From positions 85,350 to 149,349 of the forward strand of contig NZ_JAVKGO010000007.1 of the NCBI RefSeq assembly GCF_031432315.1: DNA of 64,000 bases. The letters run 5' to 3'. The stretch comes from Serpentinicella sp031432315 (GTDB lineage: Bacteria; Bacillota; Clostridia; Peptostreptococcales; Natronincolaceae). Shown here piece by piece: positions 59,708-64,000 of the stretch. Position 1 is the stretch's first letter; each line of letters opens with the position of its first letter. The notes below the pieces were generated by a model. It saw nothing but the letters and a program-made list of their open reading frames with translations. It was not told where the DNA came from and did not search any database. A program made the position numbers and the translations under genes.

Positions 59708-60967
59708 ATGAGATTAATAGACTGGTTAAAACCTGGGCTACAACTGAAAAGGTGGGTACTTCTAGGATTACTAGGAATCATTTTAGTAGCATATGCAGCT
59801 AGTTATTACATTATGCTATTAAATATTCCTTTAGAAAGCCAAATGGCAATAGGCATTCTAATTTTGGGACTTGGAATTATTTATTTTTCATTAAAATTTG
59901 GACTTAATTCTTTATTGAAAAATATTAGCTTTCTTGGATCACTAACAAAACCATTGGATAAAAAAAATGTAAATAAACAAGTCTATGATAAACGAATCCT
60001 TTCAAAAGGTCCTAAGATTGTTACTATAGGTGGAGGAACAGGTTCATCTGTTTTATTAAGAGGATTAAAACATTTCACTACGAATATTACAGCTATTGTT
60101 ACTGTTGCTGATGATGGTGGAGGTTCCGGTGTATTAAGAGAGGATTTAGGCATGTTACCCCCAGGGGATATACGAAGTTGTATTTTAGCTTTAGCTGAAA
60201 TGGAACCTACTATGGAAAAACTTTTACAGTATCGGTTTCAGGAAGGGTCTTTAAAAGGCCAAAGCTTCGGGAATTTACTTATTGCTGCCATGGATGGAAC
60301 AAGTGATAGTTTTGAAGAAGCAATAAAAAAGATAAATGATGTTTTTGCAGTATCAGGCAATGTCTATCCAGTCACTTTAGAAAATTTGACCCTTTTTGGT
60401 AAACTAGAAAATGGTATGATCATACAAGGAGAATCTAAAATCCCTACAACAAGTATAACGGAAAATAGTCCCATAGAAAGTGTATATATTGAACCAAAAG
60501 ATGCGAGTGCATTAAAAGAGGCAATTAGTGCAATAAAAGATGCAGATATTGTCATAATGGGGCCAGGGAGTTTGTACACAAGTATTCTACCAAATTTATT
60601 AGTAGAAGGGATATGCGAAGCCTTGGCTAGTAAAAGAGGAAAGCTTGTATATATTCCAAATATAATGACACAGCCCGGTGAAACAGATAACTATTCGATT
60701 ATTGACCATGTAAATGCCATATGGAAGCATTGTCCAGGAATACCTTTTGACTATGTAATTGCAAACACAGGTAAGGCTGCAGAAAAAACCGAGGACAAAT
60801 ATCATGATGAAGGGGCTTCTTTTGTAAAAGTTACCGACAATGATAAGAAAAAGCTAAAAGATTATAACATTATGCTTTTAGAAGATGATTTCGTTGAGGT
60901 TAAAAATCAGTATATAAGACATGATGCTGTGAAGCTTTCAAAAACAATATTGGATTTGTTTTTGTAA
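59708..60967 (+). CDS. yvcK: Gluconeogenesis factor YvcK/CofD-like, with N-terminal membrane anchor
   Basis: A 419-aa protein with two hydrophobic segments at about residues 16-65 (VLLGLLGIILVAYAASYYIM, then AIGILILGLGIIYFSLKFGL), then a CofD-like UDP-sugar-binding domain from ~100. Key motifs are VTIGGGTGSSVLLRGLKH, VTVADDGGGSGVLRED and GPGSLYTSILPNLL. B. subtilis YvcK is cytosolic and lacks the anchor; longer, membrane-tethered forms are common in Clostridia. It is required on gluconeogenic carbon sources and influences wall synthesis. It ends at a strong terminator. Confidence 0.94.
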   Translation: MRLIDWLKPGLQLKRWVLLGLLGIILVAYAASYYIMLLNIPLESQMAIGILILGLGIIYFSLKFGLNSLLKNISFLGSLTKPLDKKNVNKQVYDKRILSKGPKIVTIGGGTGSSVLLRGLKHFTTNITAIVTVADDGGGSGVLREDLGMLPPGDIRSCILALAEMEPTMEKLLQYRFQEGSLKGQSFGNLLIAAMDGTSDSFEEAIKKINDVFAVSGNVYPVTLENLTLFGKLENGMIIQGESKIPTTSITENSPIESVYIEPKDASALKEAISAIKDADIVIMGPGSLYTSILPNLLVEGICEALASKRGKLVYIPNIMTQPGETDNYSIIDHVNAIWKHCPGIPFDYVIANTGKAAEKTEDKYHDEGASFVKVTDNDKKKLKDYNIMLLEDDFVEVKNQYIRHDAVKLSKTILDLFL

Positions 60968-60981
60968 AAATAAATCAAACG

Positions 60982-61018
60982 AAAGTGATATGTCAGAAAA
61001 TGACATATCACTTTTTTT
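60982..61018 (+). terminator. Intrinsic terminator of murB-rapZ-yvcK
   Basis: A perfect 14-bp stem (60982-60995 with 61001-61014), a GAAAA loop and seven Ts. Confidence 0.93.
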
Positions 61019-61218
61019 GTCAGTGAATAGCATAATTATCCAGTAGAATTCAAATGTTAAAGTATATAATTAAATTAAACGTAGATTAAGTTACATTAAC
61101 ACATGCAAAATTCTAAAGATTGAAATAAATATTTTAATATGAGATAATTTAATATATACTACAAAAAGATAAAGGGTTGAACAATTTGATTTTGTTTTAC
61201 TTAAAGGGAGTGAGCTGA

Positions 61219-61635
61219 GTGAGACAAGAGGTAAGTGCAGGAGGCGTGGTAGTTTTCGGTAATGCCATATTACTGCTTAAAAAATACAATGGTGACTGGG
61301 TTTTACCAAAGGGGAAAGTAGAATTAGAGGAATCCTTTAAGGAAGCAGCCATAAGAGAGGTTTACGAAGAGGCAAGTGTAAAAGTAAAAGTTTTAAAATA
61401 TTTAGGTGATATTCATTATACATATAAAAACTGCTGGAAAGATAATGATATCGTAAATAAAACAGTTCATTGGTATATGATGCAATCAAAAACAATGGAT
61501 TGTATACCTTTGAAAGAAGAAGGCTTTATAGAAGCTAAATTTATTCATATGGATCGTGCAGTAGATCATGCAAAATATGAAGATGAAAAACAAATAATTA
61601 GAAAAGCCATATTAGAAATACGGAAAGACTCGTAA
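61219..61635 (+). CDS. Nudix hydrolase
   Basis: A 138-aa Nudix-fold protein. The Nudix box is GKVELEESFKEAAIREVYEE followed by ASV: the GX5EX7REUXEE part is complete, with the usual glycine after EEX replaced by serine. It would hydrolyse a nucleoside diphosphate linked to some moiety, or act on RNA 5' ends; B. subtilis has a Nudix gene (yvcI) in the same yvc cluster. It starts at GTG, eight bases behind AAAGGGAG. 250 bases of leader separate it from yvcK; whiA follows 63 bases on. Confidence 0.87.
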   Translation: MRQEVSAGGVVVFGNAILLLKKYNGDWVLPKGKVELEESFKEAAIREVYEEASVKVKVLKYLGDIHYTYKNCWKDNDIVNKTVHWYMMQSKTMDCIPLKEEGFIEAKFIHMDRAVDHAKYEDEKQIIRKAILEIRKDS

Positions 61636-61698
61636 ACTGGTTTGATAGTGCAATAGTATTACGAAAAGAAAAAATAAGTTGAAAAAGGTGTGAGAGAA

Positions 61699-62646
61699 AT
61701 GTCTTTTTCATCAAAGACAAAAAGTGAGTTAGCTCGTAATTTTTCAGAGCGTAAATGTTGTCAAATTGCAGAACTGGCTGCGTTTGTTAGGATGAGTGGA
61801 ACACTTCAGCTAGTCGGCCTTAAAAAATTTAATGTTATCATTTCAACAGAGAATCCATCTGTTGCAAGAAAAGTATTTAAACTATTTAAACTGTTATTTG
61901 ATATTAATACAGAAGTGATGATTAGAAAAAATCTAAAGCTTAATAAAAACAACTACTATTTGATGGGTATAACGCATCAGATGAACAGTTGGGATATATT
62001 AAAACAACTTGGAATATTACAGGATCAGAATGATAATTTTGATATAACCTATGAAATTCCTGAAGTGTTAGTAAAAAAGAGATGTTGCAAGCGAGCGTAT
62101 CTAAGAGGTGCCTTTATGAGTGGAGGCTCTATTAGTGATCCTGAGAAAACATACCACCTTGAATTTGTTACTAATAACCAGGAACATAGCGAAGATTTGA
62201 AGGATTTGATTAATCTGTTTGACCTTAGTGCCAAAATTGTGGAGCGTAAAGGTAACTTAGTAGTTTATCTTAAAGAAGGCGATCAAATTGTAGACTTATT
62301 AAATATAGTAGGAGCGCATCAAGCGTTATTGGAACTTGAAAATATAAGGATATATAAACAAATGCGTAACGATGTTAATCGGATTGTTAACTGTGAAACA
62401 GCAAATTTAAGCAAAACTGTCAATGCATCTATGAGACAGATCGAAAATATTAAATATATTATCGCTAGGGTGGGTTTAAATGGTATCCCTGAAAATCTAA
62501 GAGAGTTAGCCCAAAAAAGATTAAATTATCATGATGCCAGTTTAAAGGAATTAGGACAGATGCTAAATCCGTCAATAGGTAAGTCTGGCGTAAATCATCG
62601 ATTAAGAAAATTAGACGAGTTAGCAAATAAATTAAAAAATATGTAG
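61699..62646 (+). CDS. whiA: Sporulation/division regulator WhiA
   Basis: A 315-aa DNA-binding protein with an N-terminal pair of LAGLIDADG homing-endonuclease-like repeats that lack nuclease activity (ELAAFVRMSGTLQLVG; KRCCKRAYLRGAFMSGGSI) and a C-terminal helix-turn-helix domain (LRELAQKRLNYHDASLKELGQ, split; MLNPSIGKSGVNHRLRKLDELA). In Bacillus it affects division and chromosome segregation; in actinobacteria, sporulation. AAAGGTG lies eight bases before the ATG at 61699; a GTG at 61690 overlaps the site. Confidence 0.95.
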   Translation: MSFSSKTKSELARNFSERKCCQIAELAAFVRMSGTLQLVGLKKFNVIISTENPSVARKVFKLFKLLFDINTEVMIRKNLKLNKNNYYLMGITHQMNSWDILKQLGILQDQNDNFDITYEIPEVLVKKRCCKRAYLRGAFMSGGSISDPEKTYHLEFVTNNQEHSEDLKDLINLFDLSAKIVERKGNLVVYLKEGDQIVDLLNIVGAHQALLELENIRIYKQMRNDVNRIVNCETANLSKTVNASMRQIENIKYIIARVGLNGIPENLRELAQKRLNYHDASLKELGQMLNPSIGKSGVNHRLRKLDELANKLKNM

Positions 62647-62744
62647 GATAATATGTCGATCCATGTTAAAATAATTATATATTAGTGTCTATACCTATAG
62701 GGTAAAGCTATAAATTCCTTGACTGAATGGCAGGGGGGCATAAA

Positions 62745-63812
62745 ATGGTGAAAATAAAAACGTCTTCAATAAAGTGTGGGATGAAGCTATCAAAGTCAAT
62801 TTTCTCAGCAGAAGGAAATTTATTGATTGAAAAAGGTGCACAACTAAAAGAAAATATTATACAGAGATTAGATAACCATAATGTAGATAGCATATTTATA
62901 GAGTGGGATACTGACGGACCAGCAGAAGTGATTGATGCTGTCCTTGAAGATACAAAAGATCAAGCAGTTACCTTACTTAGGCAGTCAATGGAAAATATAG
63001 AAACAACTAAAAACATAAATGTTGATAAACTCAAAGATATTGTAAACAATCTAATTGATGGATTAGTTGATGATAAGAGTGTATTAGTTAATTTGACCAA
63101 TATTCGTTCTGTTGATGATCATACATTTTCACATTCAGTAAACGTGTGTATTTTATCTTTGTTAATGGGTGTTGCATTAAAATATGATTTGAAAAGCCTC
63201 GAAACTTTAGGAATCGGTGCGTTATTACATGATATAGGGAAAGCTGATATTGATGATGAAATATTAAATAAACCAGGAGCTTTTACGGTTGAAGAATATG
63301 ACTTAATGAAAAAACATGCGATGCTTGGGTATGAAATGGTTAAAGATATTGAAGGCATAAGTGAAGAGTCGAGGATGATTATTCGTGATCACCACGAACG
63401 TTTTGATGGAAAAGGGTACCCGAAAGGGTTAATTGGAACAAAAATTCACGAGTTTGCAAGAATAGTTGCCATATGTGATGTATATGATGCACTTACTTCT
63501 AATAGGGTATACAGACAAGGAATGCCTCTTCATATAGGATTAGAATATTTAAGAAGTATGGGAAATCATCAATTTGATTATAGACTAGTTAAAGTGTTTA
63601 TGGAGCATGTCTCTATATATCCACAGGGAACGATTGTTGAACTCGAATCAGGAGAACGAGGTATAGTCATCGAATGCAATAAAAATTGGCCAACTAGACC
63701 GGTGGTCGAGGTACTGTATGATGACAAAGGAAATAAAATAGATAAGTCCAAAGTGATTGATCTAACAAAGTTTTTAAATAATGGGATCACAGTGAAACTG
63801 GGAATGGTTTAA
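62745..63812 (+). CDS. HD-GYP domain phosphodiesterase
   Basis: A 355-aa cytosolic protein. An N-terminal domain of about 110 residues begins KTSSIKCGMKLSKSIFSAEGNLL, as in many clostridial HD-GYP proteins. The HD-GYP domain spans ~125-290, with THE metal residues in HTFSHSVNVC, ALLHDIGKADIDD, KKHAMLGYEM and DHHERFDGKGYPKGL, so it should cleave c-di-GMP or a related dinucleotide. A C-terminal segment (GTIVELESGERGIVIECNKNW, in two parts) is also common in this family. The ATG at 62745 follows AGGGGGG; one at 62727 has no site. Confidence 0.93.
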   Translation: MVKIKTSSIKCGMKLSKSIFSAEGNLLIEKGAQLKENIIQRLDNHNVDSIFIEWDTDGPAEVIDAVLEDTKDQAVTLLRQSMENIETTKNINVDKLKDIVNNLIDGLVDDKSVLVNLTNIRSVDDHTFSHSVNVCILSLLMGVALKYDLKSLETLGIGALLHDIGKADIDDEILNKPGAFTVEEYDLMKKHAMLGYEMVKDIEGISEESRMIIRDHHERFDGKGYPKGLIGTKIHEFARIVAICDVYDALTSNRVYRQGMPLHIGLEYLRSMGNHQFDYRLVKVFMEHVSIYPQGTIVELESGERGIVIECNKNWPTRPVVEVLYDDKGNKIDKSKVIDLTKFLNNGITVKLGMV

Positions 63813-63834
63813 TACATAATAAAAAGATTACTAT

Positions 63835-63885
63835 ACAGATTGAATGTTTTGTACTCATGCTCATGAATGCAAATATTCAATCTGT
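63835..63885 (+). terminator. Large-loop hairpin, possible terminator
   Basis: An 11-bp perfect stem (63835-63845 with 63875-63885) encloses a 29-base loop that itself contains short repeats of CATG. TTTCT follows. It may end the HD-GYP transcript. The remaining 115 bases to the window end show no gene start or RNA that I recognise. Confidence 0.5.
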
Positions 63886-64000
63886 TTCTAATTAAGGATA
63901 AAATACGGGTTATAAAACCATATAGGAGCATTCCTGTAATTAACTAAATTTGAACTTTGCAAAGAAAGAAACCTCGCAGTAAAATGAAATTATCACTGGC

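Noticed and set aside
61189..61218. A ten-codon frame (TTG to TGA) ending at the Nudix start, as a leader peptide.
   Set aside because: It has only a poor ribosome site and no regulatory codon pattern; too short to support.

Overview
The window is a contiguous piece of chromosome from a low-GC, anaerobic Firmicute of class Clostridia, probably near the Alkaliphilus/Natronincola-type Peptostreptococcales; that placement is an inference from gene content, not a measured phylogeny. Signs of this are strong A+T bias, Gram-positive ribosome-binding sites with many TTG/GTG starts, AddAB instead of RecBCD, a two-gene transketolase, WhiA/RapZ/YvcK, rubrerythrin, an Hnd-type NADH-oxidising module and an Mrp-like cation antiporter operon. 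A LolA-like GerS/YdcC lipoprotein beside alanine racemase suggests a spore former. I see no rRNA, tRNA, CRISPR array, insertion sequence or prophage. Almost everything looks like core chromosome.

Layout. 1-3.9 kb: end of a pyrimidine operon (carB 3' part, pyrK, pyrD, pyrE). 4-12 kb: two alpha/beta hydrolases, a MetX-like acyltransferase, psd, rubrerythrin, a YhaM-like OB/HD protein and a PAS-PAS-GGDEF-HD-GYP c-di-GMP protein. 12-19 kb: addB-addA, then a 52-aa membrane microprotein and a two-CBS protein. 20-28 kb: a ten-gene Mrp-like operon with split MrpA C-terminal domains and three large proton-conducting subunits, two of them obvious tandem paralogues. 28-34 kb: endonuclease IV, an acidic lipoprotein (minus strand), then coiled-coil protein-acpS-gerS/ydcC-alr-ndoAI-ndoA, an order also known from Bacillus. 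34-41.4 kb: YitT transporter with the split transketolase, pgeF, a membrane protein, a four-LysM protein, and fabK with 5-formyl-THF cyclo-ligase on the minus strand. 41.6-46 kb: ftsE-ftsX, an EnvC-like M23 protein and a carboxy-terminal processing protease (cell-wall hydrolase control). 46-53.3 kb: uvrB-uvrA behind a consensus sigma-A promoter with a perfect LexA box, a 99-aa unknown, then uvrC. 53.5-57.7 kb: hndA-hndB-hndC with no hydrogenase catalytic subunit, and an orphan membrane-anchored solute-binding protein. 57.8-63.8 kb: murB-rapZ-yvcK, a Nudix protein, whiA and an HD-GYP protein.

Most transcription runs on the plus strand. The minus-strand genes are bounded by bidirectional hairpin terminators at convergent junctions. 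Extended -10 elements of the form TGnTATAAT recur in front of addB, the Mrp operon, ftsE and the hnd operon. Points most worth follow-up are the Mrp-like operon with its divergent third antiporter subunit, the hnd module lacking HndD, a 7-1-7 palindrome filling the promoter spacer of the MetX-like gene, the SOS promoter of uvrBA, and the unannotated-looking 52-aa gene at 19.2 kb. I did not find a convincing wholly new system.
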